Positions 7,857-16,327 of a stretch of 64,000 nucleotides of DNA are shown one piece after another. The translations under genes and the position numbers were made by a program. Every line of letters starts with the position of its first letter. Within the stretch, counting starts at the first letter, position 1. Below the pieces are notes generated by a model. The model worked only from the letters and a program-made list of their open reading frames with translations, was not told where the DNA came from and did not search any database. The DNA comes from BRH-c25 sp964574195 (GTDB lineage Bacteria > Bacillota > Clostridia > Lutisporales > Lutisporaceae): contig CAZNMO010000001.1 of NCBI GenBank assembly GCA_964574195.1, positions 3,197 through 67,196 of the forward strand, read 5' to 3'.

Positions 7857-9347
7857 ATGAAACATGTAAAAGTTGTTTCTACAACTATCCGAGATAACAC
7901 TGGATTGAGTATAGAAATACCGACCATATTAGTTGAGCAAAATGGTAAAATTACCCCATTATGGTCACTTCATGAATACCTTGTCAAAAATCAATTAATG
8001 AGCAATACTTGGCAAAATAAAATTATTCAGGCTGTTGGTCTTTTACTGGACTATATTGATGCTAACGGTAACTGTTTTTCAAACCCAAAGTATTTCTTTG
8101 AATCTTTTGTAAATGCAATATATTCAGGCACTATCAATGAAGATGGTTATGATCCAAGTGGCCTTTATTGGTTACCAAAACGCACTAATACAGCAAATGA
8201 TTTACTATATAAGTTAAGTGAATATTCAGATTGGCTCAATAGAGAATATGGGACAATACAGCTTAACCCATGGAGAGAGGCTACTAAATATGAAGAAAGA
8301 TTGAACTGGATGGCAATAATAAATAAGAGCCAATACTCATTTCTTGGGCATTTGGACAGTTGGCTAAACATGTCAGAAACCGCAAAGAAAGCTCGTGATA
8401 TCAATCAGAAAAGAGTACCCTCAGGAGACTATGGTATTCCTAAAGTTTTCCCTGAAGATAAGATACATGATTTGCTTTGGGAGGGTTTCAAAAAACCAGA
8501 TAAAAAGAATAGCTTAAGCTTGCTTGATAAATATAACTGGCGTGATATTGCTATAACCATATTAATTCATGGCGGAGGATTAAGAGTAAGTGAACCGTTC
8601 CATATTTGGGTTGGAGATGTAATACCAGATCCCTATGACCCACAACTTGCCCTTGTGCGTGTTTATCATCCAGTTGAAGGAAATGCTCCAAAAGACTTCA
8701 AGATGCCAGATGGCAGGTATTTGTCTAATCGAGATGCATACCTACGCATGAAATATAGTCTATTACCACGTAATAAACTTAAAAGAATAAGACATGCTGG
8801 ATGGAAAAATCCAAAGTTGTCGGACAAAGATCAAAAGTATATGCAGGTTCATTGGTTTCCTCGTCAATGGGGATACCTTTTTATGCAAGTATGGAAAATG
8901 TATATGGCTCAACGGATTCATGAGAAAATCCCTGATACTCACCCATTCCTGTTTGTATCATTTGATGATAAAAACAAAGGAGAAATGTATACCATAGAAT
9001 CATTTCGACAGTCACACGCCAGAGCAGTACAAAAGATAGGGCTTACAGTAGGAAAAATGCTTGGAACAACTGAACATGGACATCGACATGCTTATGGGCA
9101 ACGTATTGAAAACGCAAAGATAGACGAGAAAGTTATTCAAGCAGGAATGCATCATAAATCCATAGATTCACAGAAAGTGTATAAAGAGCCAACAATAGAC
9201 CGAGTAACAAGAGAACTTGCTATAGCAAGTGAGGCATTGGAAAATGGCGAGCAACTTCCTATGGATGTAGACTTAGATGCATGGTTTAATCAAGAGTACA
9301 AAATGAAAAAACGCTGGATTAAAAGGAGCAGAAAAGGAAATGGGTAA
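7857..9347 (+). CDS. Tyrosine recombinase, GmtY-like (first gene of recombinase trio)
   Basis: A 496-residue site-specific recombinase. Box I arginine is in HGGGLRVSEPFHIW near residue 245. Box II and the nucleophile lie near the end: TEHGHRHAYGQR (~403-414), AGMHHKS (~428) and the candidate tyrosine in SQKVYKEP (~441). All catalytic positions appear present. The N-terminal ~180 residues resemble a DNA-binding SAM-like arm. GGAGGG lies 6 nt before ATG 7857. The next recombinase overlaps by 8 bp, so the two are translationally coupled. The set recombinase-recombinase-small protein matches gamma-mobile-trio gmtYZX modules and, more distantly, Tn554 tnpABC. The trio name is from memory and not verified by search. 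Confidence 0.8.
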   Translation: MKHVKVVSTTIRDNTGLSIEIPTILVEQNGKITPLWSLHEYLVKNQLMSNTWQNKIIQAVGLLLDYIDANGNCFSNPKYFFESFVNAIYSGTINEDGYDPSGLYWLPKRTNTANDLLYKLSEYSDWLNREYGTIQLNPWREATKYEERLNWMAIINKSQYSFLGHLDSWLNMSETAKKARDINQKRVPSGDYGIPKVFPEDKIHDLLWEGFKKPDKKNSLSLLDKYNWRDIAITILIHGGGLRVSEPFHIWVGDVIPDPYDPQLALVRVYHPVEGNAPKDFKMPDGRYLSNRDAYLRMKYSLLPRNKLKRIRHAGWKNPKLSDKDQKYMQVHWFPRQWGYLFMQVWKMYMAQRIHEKIPDTHPFLFVSFDDKNKGEMYTIESFRQSHARAVQKIGLTVGKMLGTTEHGHRHAYGQRIENAKIDEKVIQAGMHHKSIDSQKVYKEPTIDRVTRELAIASEALENGEQLPMDVDLDAWFNQEYKMKKRWIKRSRKGNG

Positions 9348-11874
9348 TAAGGGACAACGTAACCTTGGGCAAAGCAAGGATATAACATTTAGATGGGCAA
9401 CCGAGATAGATCCCGACCTTGAACAATGGCGTTCATTAGCTGAAGAATGGCTAAAAACAATAAAGAAGGGTAAAAGTCATTCGATTTTAGGAATCGGCAT
9501 ATTTTTGCGTAGATATATACTGGATAATAATATGAGTAAAATTCCATCAGAATTCTTGAGTAGAAATTATGACTATAAATCGTTTTACGATACATGTCTT
9601 AGCCATCTCAAAGAAATAAACAGTGTCCGTACTCGGCTTAGAAATATTAATATGTTTTTAGATTGGGTTCTTGAAATGTATTTTTCTGTAGAGGATGGTT
9701 TTGGAAACAAGGTCATTCCTATAGAATTCAGAAATCCATTTTCGATGGAGTTATCTATTTATGGCGTAGGGCGAGATAGACTAGATGAATCTGATAAGAA
9801 CGTTCTTCCCTTTCGTTATATCAAACAACTTCGCACCATCCTTTGTCCTGTAGAAGCAATCAATTTTCAGGATTTGAAATGGGCTCAAGAGGCAATGAAT
9901 GCAAGGCGTGGAGGAGATTGGTTTGTTGTTGAGTATTCTAAAATTGATAAAGATGACCCCGATTGCGTTTGGCGAAAGCGTGAGAGTTCCAAGTACATAC
10001 AGGAGAATAAAGGATTGCCGGAGGTTGTTTATGAACTCTGGTCTCCTGCTCGAGCAGTAGCATTGTACATTAAACTATTACTACCATTGAGAACTTATCA
10101 GGTTAGGATGCTTGACAGTGGCGAAGCTGATACATATAGGTATGAACAAATAACCCGACATGAGGTTGGACAGTGGATGGCGAATAATGGGATACTCAAA
10201 GAAGGGACAGAAAAATATCCCGTAAGACATGGAGTACTCCGTAAATTTATAGATCCAGTAACGAGAGTTGAGATGACGGGATTCTATATTAATACTAATA
10301 AAACTGCTGACATTGACAAGGAAGAATGGGCAAAAGGATATGAAATTCCATGGCAATATGAGGAGGCTCTTTATTGGTTGGCCAAATTACGTAACTGGCA
10401 GGAAAAATATAACCCGATTCAGAAACCGACACCTTGGTCGGAATTAGAAAATAAACATTTTGGGGGAATTAAAGATATATCTGTCCTAAAGCAGATGGGT
10501 ACTACTTGTTTTCTATTTCGCAACGCCTCTGAAGAAGGAAAAAATAAAACTAAACCATTTCCAAAAGGATCATTAGATTCTTTGTGGTATAAGCTATTGC
10601 ATAAACTTCAGAGGCAGTGTGAGTTGCTTGATAACAAGAAGGAAGGAGTAAAATTAAAATTTGTTAAAAATAGTAAAGCTACTTTCTTTCCACTTCATTC
10701 CTTAAGGGTTTCGCTTATTACTGCATATGCGCTTGAAGGCGGAGTCCCAATGCCGATTTTAAGTAAGTGTATTGCTGGGCATGCACGTCTGGTTATGACG
10801 CTCTACTATACAAAGGCTGGCATTACGTACGTATCAGAAAAGATGAATGAAGCAGAGCAGAAAATGGCAGAGCAGGAACAGGACTCATACATGAGGTGGT
10901 TGAGAGATGCTACATATAAACAATTGGAGGTATATAGTGCCAGTAATGATCCCACAGCTCTTCAAGCAGTGATAAATGCTCAGCAGTCTGGAGCAAGTTT
11001 TATCAAAGATGACAAAGGTATTTGCCCAAAGGGGTGTATGGGTTGTGACACAGGCGGCACTTATACTAACGATGATACTGGTGGAACAATTTATAGTGTT
11101 GTACCTGGGTATCCTGAACAAAATTGTGTTCGTTGCCGTTGGTTCCTGACTGGTCCAGCGTTTCTGCCAGGATTGGTCCATCATTTTAATGTAATAGGAT
11201 ACGATATTGGAGAGACCGCAGAACGATTAACACGTTTTGAAGGAGAAGTTGAAGAGCTTGAAGATTTAAAGTTAGAGTGTGAGCGAAACAGTCTCCCTTT
11301 CATGGAGAATGAAAAGCTGTCCAAACTTGAAAAGTTGTATCAGCAAGAGACGCAAAAGAATGATAAATTAGCTAATGATTACAATGCTACACTTCGGCTG
11401 ATTGACCGTTGTATTGCAATAATTAAGCATCCTAAAGATGATGGACAAGTTCAGTTTGTAGCTGCTGGAACTACAGAGGATGTAAAGGTTGCCTTAGAAG
11501 ATGTTCCAAATAGGTTATATCTGATTCAAACTGTTTGCAACGGTGCAGAAATTTTTCCAGAAACTGATTCAAGTAAAGCTGTTTTGCAAAGAAGTCAGAT
11601 ATTAGACCTGACTTTTGCCCTTAATGGCCAGCGACCAATATTTTTTAGCCTTACGCCTGAACAGCAATTAGTTGCCGGTAACGCATGGATGCAGTTGCTA
11701 ATGAGTCGTGCAGGAAGTTTAAAAGATGCTATTCCCTATGTTGAAGGCAGAAGAAAACTTTCAGAAATAGGCCTGGATAATGATACAGAAATTATTATTA
11801 AAGGTGTAACAGAAAGAAAATCTCAAGTATACAGAATAAATCAACCTACATCAAACATTTATTTACCTGAGTAA
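9340..11874 (+). CDS. Large tyrosine recombinase, GmtZ/TnpB-like (second gene of trio)
   Basis: An 844-residue protein. Tyrosine-recombinase residues are seen in LLLPLRTYQVRML (box I Arg, ~248-252), HSLRVSLITAYALEGG (box II, ~449) and AGHARLVMTLYYTK (His and the candidate Tyr nucleophile, ~475-485). A Cys-rich block follows near 567-600: CPKGCMGC then NCVRCRWFLTGPAFLPGL, probably a zinc-binding knuckle, as in Tn554-type TnpB proteins. A Glu/Lys-rich coiled-coil segment lies around 625-690. The start ATG 9340 overlaps the first recombinase gene and is preceded by AAAAGGA. Family membership is firm; the exact role in integration is inferred. Confidence 0.8.
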   Translation: MGNKGQRNLGQSKDITFRWATEIDPDLEQWRSLAEEWLKTIKKGKSHSILGIGIFLRRYILDNNMSKIPSEFLSRNYDYKSFYDTCLSHLKEINSVRTRLRNINMFLDWVLEMYFSVEDGFGNKVIPIEFRNPFSMELSIYGVGRDRLDESDKNVLPFRYIKQLRTILCPVEAINFQDLKWAQEAMNARRGGDWFVVEYSKIDKDDPDCVWRKRESSKYIQENKGLPEVVYELWSPARAVALYIKLLLPLRTYQVRMLDSGEADTYRYEQITRHEVGQWMANNGILKEGTEKYPVRHGVLRKFIDPVTRVEMTGFYINTNKTADIDKEEWAKGYEIPWQYEEALYWLAKLRNWQEKYNPIQKPTPWSELENKHFGGIKDISVLKQMGTTCFLFRNASEEGKNKTKPFPKGSLDSLWYKLLHKLQRQCELLDNKKEGVKLKFVKNSKATFFPLHSLRVSLITAYALEGGVPMPILSKCIAGHARLVMTLYYTKAGITYVSEKMNEAEQKMAEQEQDSYMRWLRDATYKQLEVYSASNDPTALQAVINAQQSGASFIKDDKGICPKGCMGCDTGGTYTNDDTGGTIYSVVPGYPEQNCVRCRWFLTGPAFLPGLVHHFNVIGYDIGETAERLTRFEGEVEELEDLKLECERNSLPFMENEKLSKLEKLYQQETQKNDKLANDYNATLRLIDRCIAIIKHPKDDGQVQFVAAGTTEDVKVALEDVPNRLYLIQTVCNGAEIFPETDSSKAVLQRSQILDLTFALNGQRPIFFSLTPEQQLVAGNAWMQLLMSRAGSLKDAIPYVEGRRKLSEIGLDNDTEIIIKGVTERKSQVYRINQPTSNIYLPE

Positions 11875-11899
11875 TGAAGCCTTCAAATAGTAATTAAGG

Positions 11900-12156
11900 T
11901 TAGATAGTATACTGCATGGCTTCTAACATCTTTTCTATTAATTTAAGCCTTTTAGAGCCAATTCGTTGCTTTATTGTTGGATTAAAAGCATTGCTGCCAT
12001 CAAAAAGCAATTTGCCGAGTTGGTAGCCCAATATTGAGTGTAGTACCGGAAAGTGCCTTCAGATATTTTCCTAGCCGTGTAGTCATCAGAAATACGTTTT
12101 ATTTCTTGGATCAACACTTTAATTGTAGTCGGGTGTTTTATATAGTCAAAATCCAT
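11900..12156 (-). pseudogene. Frameshifted small gene antisense to the recombinase trio
   Basis: From ATG 12156 (GGAGGTA at 12164-12170, 7-nt spacing) a frame runs MDFDYIKHPTTIKVLIQEI to ...ARKISE and then degrades. One frame over, coding-like sequence continues: RHFPVLHSILGYQLGKLLF, then SNAFNPTIKQRIGSKRLKL and ...MLEAMQYTI, ending at a TAA complementary to 11900-11902. Reading one base twice near 12056-12060 (GAAGG read as GAAAGG) joins the halves into an ~85-residue protein. This indicates a single-base deletion: either a decayed gene or an assembly error in a short homopolymer. The gene sits between the second and third trio genes on the opposite strand. Function unknown. Confidence 0.6.
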
Positions 12157-12174
12157 CAAACATTACCTCCATAC

Positions 12175-12222
12175 TCGTATCATTTTTGTATTAATTGTAT
12201 GGATATTGTATAACTTTTGTAT
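12175..12222 (+). repeat. Helically phased TTGTAT array upstream of third trio gene
   Basis: TTGTAT occurs at 12186, 12195, 12206 and 12217, with a degenerate TCGTAT at 12175, giving spacings of 11, 9, 11 and 11 bp. Copies therefore fall near one DNA face. The array lies between the antisense pseudogene start and the gmtX-like start, and could be an operator or a recombinase-binding site. Confidence 0.45.
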
Positions 12223-12272
12223 GAGCTTTTCGAGTATTGTCAGATTATTATTTAGCAAGGAGGTTATTGGCA

Positions 12273-12938
12273 ATGGGGAATATTCATCCGGATGAACTAT
12301 TGGTTCAGTTATCTGAGAATGCCTCAACCCGTAAAAAACGCTCACTTGAGATCATTCATAATATATGCAAAGAGCAGCATGAGCGTGGCAGTAAAGACTT
12401 TTCTATTCCAACAATTAGTCGTCTATCCATCGTAGAAAAAGGCCCATCTGAACAAACCATTCGTAATAAAGAAGGTGCAGATTATAGGGCACTGATGCAG
12501 TGTTGGGCCGATTATGCTGAAGGTGTCACTAAAAAGCCAAAATTAAAACAAAAAAATGATATAAATGAAGAAATACTTGTAGGGATCACTGACCCGACTA
12601 TCCGTGCATTAGTTGGGGTTTTTTTAGCAGAAAATCGCAAGCTAAAGGGCGAGAATTCACTGCTTAAGAGGCAAACAACACTTACTATTGATATGAGACC
12701 TTCTGCTCGACCTATGTTAAATAGCATATCAAGTGAGGAGATACTCCCACAAATGACCAGTCTTCTACCATCGGAAATTACCGCATTACAACATGCTGTC
12801 TCCGATGAATTTCTTAAAGAGCAAGGTTGGACAACCGATGACCAAGGTAGAATTAAGTATAAGGGACATTCTATTTACAAAGCGGGGTATGTCACTGCAA
12901 TTAAGAAAGTTCTTTCTACCTGTTTAGAAGATAAATGA
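12273..12938 (+). CDS. GmtX-like third protein of the recombinase trio
   Basis: A 221-residue protein starting at ATG 12273 with AAGGAGG at 12257-12263. The opening HPDELLVQLSENASTRKKRS, the RGSKDFSIPTISRLS and GPSEQTIRNKEG blocks and ALVGVFLAENRKLKGENSLL (a short coiled coil) fit the small third protein that accompanies paired tyrosine recombinases in gamma-mobile-trio modules. The N-terminal part looks like a helix-turn-helix that could bind the element end. The C-terminus (LPSEITALQHAVSDEF ... YKGHSIYKAGYVTAI) is conserved-looking but has no known fold to me. It probably assists or directs recombination. Family naming is from memory. Confidence 0.65.
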   Translation: MGNIHPDELLVQLSENASTRKKRSLEIIHNICKEQHERGSKDFSIPTISRLSIVEKGPSEQTIRNKEGADYRALMQCWADYAEGVTKKPKLKQKNDINEEILVGITDPTIRALVGVFLAENRKLKGENSLLKRQTTLTIDMRPSARPMLNSISSEEILPQMTSLLPSEITALQHAVSDEFLKEQGWTTDDQGRIKYKGHSIYKAGYVTAIKKVLSTCLEDK

Positions 12939-13409
12939 AGGGATTGATTATATGCGGACGATAGTAATGATTGATAATGGAAAGATAAAGGTTTTGGAAT
13001 GATTCATTAATAATTAAGTGTATGGCAGAAGATTTTTATAAAGGAGTTTTAGTAAAGGAAGAAAGGAACAAAAGGTAATATGAAAATCACTTATGAACAT
13101 TGTGTTCATAAGTGACTCCATTGAAAATGATTCAATGTGCTATTTGTATATGTATTATTAATTGAGTAGATAGAAATAGAACGTTTTGTCTAAAATGCAA
13201 CTGGCAAACTATCGAATTCTTAAAGCTAAGTCTCAGATAATCTGTGAAGCTATAGCATTGATATGGTTATTTCTAAAAAAGATTTCGTTACAGCAGGAAG
13301 CATGATATCACAAGATTTCTCGGGGCTGTACCGAAACCTTTAGGGTTTAGTTGGTGTTTATATTATGTGACAATGCCAAACAACGCAACACGCTGTTAAA
13401 CAACAGGAG
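12939..13409. other. Non-coding stretch with degenerate ORFs and inverted repeats downstream of the trio
   Basis: About 470 bp without a convincing gene. It starts with 15- and 18-codon frames (ATG at 12954 and 13022) that look like remnants. Inverted repeats lie at 13087-13137. AAACC-TTTAG-GGTTT at 13334-13348 is a small dyad just beyond the hsdS stop codon, on the side where hsd transcription ends. Confidence 0.45.
13087..13137. repeat. Two adjacent inverted repeats (13-bp and 7-bp arms)
   Basis: TCACTTATGAACA at 13087-13099 is the perfect reverse complement of 13103-13115 with a 3-nt loop (TTG). CATTGAA at 13119-13125 pairs with TTCAATG at 13131-13137. No T-tract follows the first on the plus strand, so a recombination or operator site is as likely as a terminator. 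Confidence 0.6.
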
Positions 13410-14852
13410 TTACTTCAATTTCTCGCACAATGGTAGGATTTCCTCCAATTTGGCAACGATGCGCTTCTGCTCGGCAAGGGGGGGGAGCGGGATAATCATT
13501 TTTGACAATGTCTTTCCGTTGCAATTTGGTTGAGCAGTGGCTATCGTGCCATTCCTCAATTGAGTCCAATACAACTGACTTTCCATAAAATACTTCATGT
13601 AATCCGGGCAAAGCACAGAACTATATCTTGTCCTAATCAAGTATCCTGCGTATATAGATTCCTCAGAAACATCCTTAACAAGATATGATTTCCCAACAGT
13701 GCCCCCAGTTCTTGCAAAAAGAATATCGTTCTTTTTTAAGAGGTATGTTTCAATTTCATCTTCTTTAATATCACAGAAAGGGACTGTAGCCCAAAGCACT
13801 TTTCCATCTTGTATATCACTAATTCTAACCATCTTAATGCGTCCAGATTCTTGCGCAGCAGAATTGTAACCATATTGGATTGATTCAGAAAGGTCACCCC
13901 AACGTGCCCACTTCCAGCTCTCGGGAATATCAAAGGGTTTTTCATCCCCAATAATTTCCGGCAGAGGCTTTTCTTGTTTGATAATCCCAGCCTTTATGAG
14001 TTTTTGTTTTTCAGCCTGAATCTGCTTATACAGTTCCTCACCCGTGCCTTCCTCCGGGCGTTGTTCTACTAGCTTGCCCTGAATCGCCATCTGCAGGATG
14101 GATTTCTGCATATCGTCGGGGAAACGCTTGTTGAAGTCCTCCAGCTTGCTCCATGCCTTTTCATAGCGATCTATATATGGCAGCAGTTCCTCGATTTTGG
14201 CAACGATGCGCTTCTGCTCTGCAAGAGGTGGAACAGGCACCAATGTTAACGCAACTTTATCAGAATTTAGATTATTCACTACTGCGCCAGCTACACGATT
14301 ACAGAACTGTTGGAATACCATAGGCGAGCTAAGCAAGTAGTACAAGTAATTCTTATCAAACAGTTCCACAATCGGACGTAATACAAGCCAACCGTCGTGA
14401 ATGCACCCATCAATATTCAATATATATGGGCGTCCAAAGCTCATAGAATTACTTAGTAAGAAATCACCTTTATGCACGAAACGGCTCTTTTTCATTCCTT
14501 CAGGAATGATTTTTTCTTGTGTGCTGTTAATGTATTTACCGCCCTTATCTGTATCGCCTATCTTTATCCAGTTTACTCCGTCGCTTGAATCTGTAAGGTA
14601 TGCTTTAATTGGCCTCGGCGAACCACCACGCTCAATTATTAAAGCAGTACCAAGACGAACCCAAAACCAATTATTTGGGATTTCAAAAGGTACTTCATCT
14701 TCCTCAATTTTATCGATGGTCTTCAACTTGTGCATCTCTGCCTGTATCTGCTGATACAATTCTTCTGCAGTGCCTTCCTCTGGGCGCTGCTCCACAAGTT
14801 TGCCCTGTACAGCTAATTGCAGAATGCTGTTTTTCAATTCCTGTGGGGTCAT
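13410..14852 (-). CDS. hsdS: Type I restriction enzyme specificity subunit HsdS
   Basis: A 480-residue S subunit with two target-recognition domains, each followed by a conserved coiled-coil spacer. The spacer unit (K-S-I-L-Q-x-A-x-Q-G-K-L-V-E-Q-R-P-E-E-G-T) occurs at the N-terminus and again near residue 250. PLAEQKRIVAK closes each half. The duplicated spacer is also a DNA repeat (about 14737-14834 and 14011-14105), which could allow domain exchange by recombination. The gene starts inside the hsdM stop (ATGA overlap). It directs the bipartite DNA target of the complex; the target itself cannot be predicted. Confidence 0.93.
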   Translation of the reverse strand: MTPQELKNSILQLAVQGKLVEQRPEEGTAEELYQQIQAEMHKLKTIDKIEEDEVPFEIPNNWFWVRLGTALIIERGGSPRPIKAYLTDSSDGVNWIKIGDTDKGGKYINSTQEKIIPEGMKKSRFVHKGDFLLSNSMSFGRPYILNIDGCIHDGWLVLRPIVELFDKNYLYYLLSSPMVFQQFCNRVAGAVVNNLNSDKVALTLVPVPPLAEQKRIVAKIEELLPYIDRYEKAWSKLEDFNKRFPDDMQKSILQMAIQGKLVEQRPEEGTGEELYKQIQAEKQKLIKAGIIKQEKPLPEIIGDEKPFDIPESWKWARWGDLSESIQYGYNSAAQESGRIKMVRISDIQDGKVLWATVPFCDIKEDEIETYLLKKNDILFARTGGTVGKSYLVKDVSEESIYAGYLIRTRYSSVLCPDYMKYFMESQLYWTQLRNGTIATAQPNCNGKTLSKMIIPLPPLAEQKRIVAKLEEILPLCEKLK

Positions 14853-16324
14853 TGCACTGCACCCCCAAGAATTACGGTGATTTCGCCAAGTACACGGTCA
14901 ATCTCGGCATTCAAAGAAGCCCGCTGTTCCTCATAGCGCTGAATAAGATCCATTGGGGCCAGAATCTCCTCTTCCTCATGGGGATAGCCGCATTGATCAA
15001 GGTTGTAGCTTAAAAACGTGGTAAGCTGCTGGACTGTATATTTCTTAGCCTTGTCAAAGCCGTCTACGTTTATTTCCTTTCTGTCATCCCACCATTCAAT
15101 GACAGGGTTAAAATGTTCCAGCTTCATAGGCTTCGTCTTAGAGAAGTGCTTATAGCCCTCCGGCATATCCAAACGATAGAACCAGGTCTCTGTGGTCGGT
15201 TTTGTTCGGTCGAAGAACAGGATGTTAGTGGTGATGGAGGTATAGGGTGAGAATACGCTGCTTGGCATACGGATAACCGTGTGCAGATTGAACTCGGAGA
15301 GCAGCTTCTTCTTTATTGCTACCTTGGCATTATCAGTGCCGAAAAGGAAGCCGTCTGGCAGGATTACAGCCACTCGACCGTTTACCTTCAAGCGGTACAT
15401 GATAACGGACATAAAGAGGTCTGCCGTTTCACTGCTTGCAAGGTCGGATGGGAAATGATTCTTGACCTCCGCCTTTTCGCTGCCTCCGTATGGAGGATTC
15501 ATTAGTATGAAATCAAATTGATCGTCTTCAGTATAATCCAGTACATCACGTAGCAGAGCGTTATCATGATAGATTTTAGGAACATCCAAGCCATGGAGAA
15601 GCATATTTGTTATGCAGAGTATATACGGAAACTGCTTCTTTTCGATGCCATAGATAGAGTTATCATATTCAATTTGCTCTTCTGTGGTCTTTTTCTGAGG
15701 AGCCAATTCCTTAAGCCAGCTTGTAATAAAGCCGCCTGTTCCGCATGCGAAATCTGCCATCTTCTTACCGATTTCAGGCTGGATCATTTTTGCCATGAAA
15801 TCCGTAACAGCACGGGGAGTATAGAATTCTCCCGAAGAACCTGCGCTTTGCAATTCACGGAGAATAGACTCATAGATTTCACCAAAGGCATGGCTTTCTT
15901 CGTAGTCGCTCAAATCCAGCTCGTCAATGATATTGATGACCTGGCGGAGCAGAACACCATCCTTCATGTAGTTGTTAGCGTCCTCAAAGGTAGTCTTGAC
16001 GATGGACTTTTTGATGGGTGTGTCCGGGGTGACATTAAGACCCTTAAGGGTGGGAAACAGAGTGTTGTTGACAAAGTTAAGGAGGGTATCGCCGGTCATG
16101 GCTTTGCCGCTCTTGTCATCCACGGCCCAGCTTCGCCAACGGCACTTATCCGGGATGATGGATTGATAATCATCCTCGTCCATGTCCCAGTCCTGTTCCT
16201 TGGCATCATATACCTTTAAAAATAACATCCATGCAATCTGCTCGATACGTTGGGCATCGCCGTTGATACCGGCATCATTGCGCATTATATCCCGAAGTCT
16301 TTTGACAAAATTAGTTAAGCTCAT
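14849..16324 (-). CDS. hsdM: Type I DNA N6-adenine methyltransferase subunit HsdM
   Basis: A 491-residue M subunit. The SAM-binding motif I is MADFACGTGGFITS near residue 183 and the catalytic motif IV is NPPYGG near 275, both intact. The N-terminal ~130 residues are the helical HsdM_N domain (LRDIMRNDAGINGDAQRIEQ). It methylates adenine in the HsdS target to protect host DNA. Its ATG at 16324 lies 3 nt after the hsdR stop, and its stop overlaps hsdS, so this is a compact hsdR-hsdM-hsdS operon. Confidence 0.95.
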   Translation of the reverse strand: MSLTNFVKRLRDIMRNDAGINGDAQRIEQIAWMLFLKVYDAKEQDWDMDEDDYQSIIPDKCRWRSWAVDDKSGKAMTGDTLLNFVNNTLFPTLKGLNVTPDTPIKKSIVKTTFEDANNYMKDGVLLRQVINIIDELDLSDYEESHAFGEIYESILRELQSAGSSGEFYTPRAVTDFMAKMIQPEIGKKMADFACGTGGFITSWLKELAPQKKTTEEQIEYDNSIYGIEKKQFPYILCITNMLLHGLDVPKIYHDNALLRDVLDYTEDDQFDFILMNPPYGGSEKAEVKNHFPSDLASSETADLFMSVIMYRLKVNGRVAVILPDGFLFGTDNAKVAIKKKLLSEFNLHTVIRMPSSVFSPYTSITTNILFFDRTKPTTETWFYRLDMPEGYKHFSKTKPMKLEHFNPVIEWWDDRKEINVDGFDKAKKYTVQQLTTFLSYNLDQCGYPHEEEEILAPMDLIQRYEEQRASLNAEIDRVLGEITVILGGAVQ

Positions 16325-16327
16325 TAT

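Noticed and set aside
7857..12938. Recombinase genes considered as a conventional prophage integrase
   Set aside because: No phage structural, replication or lysis genes nearby; two linked large recombinases plus a third small gene do not fit a prophage.
13410..14852. Repeated segments in hsdS considered as a CRISPR-like array
   Set aside because: Only two copies, inside a coding frame, encoding the standard HsdS spacer. No CRISPR array or cas gene is seen anywhere in the window.
15566..16219. 217-codon plus-strand frame inside hsdM
   Set aside because: Antisense to intact hsdM motifs; composition is that of a shadow frame.
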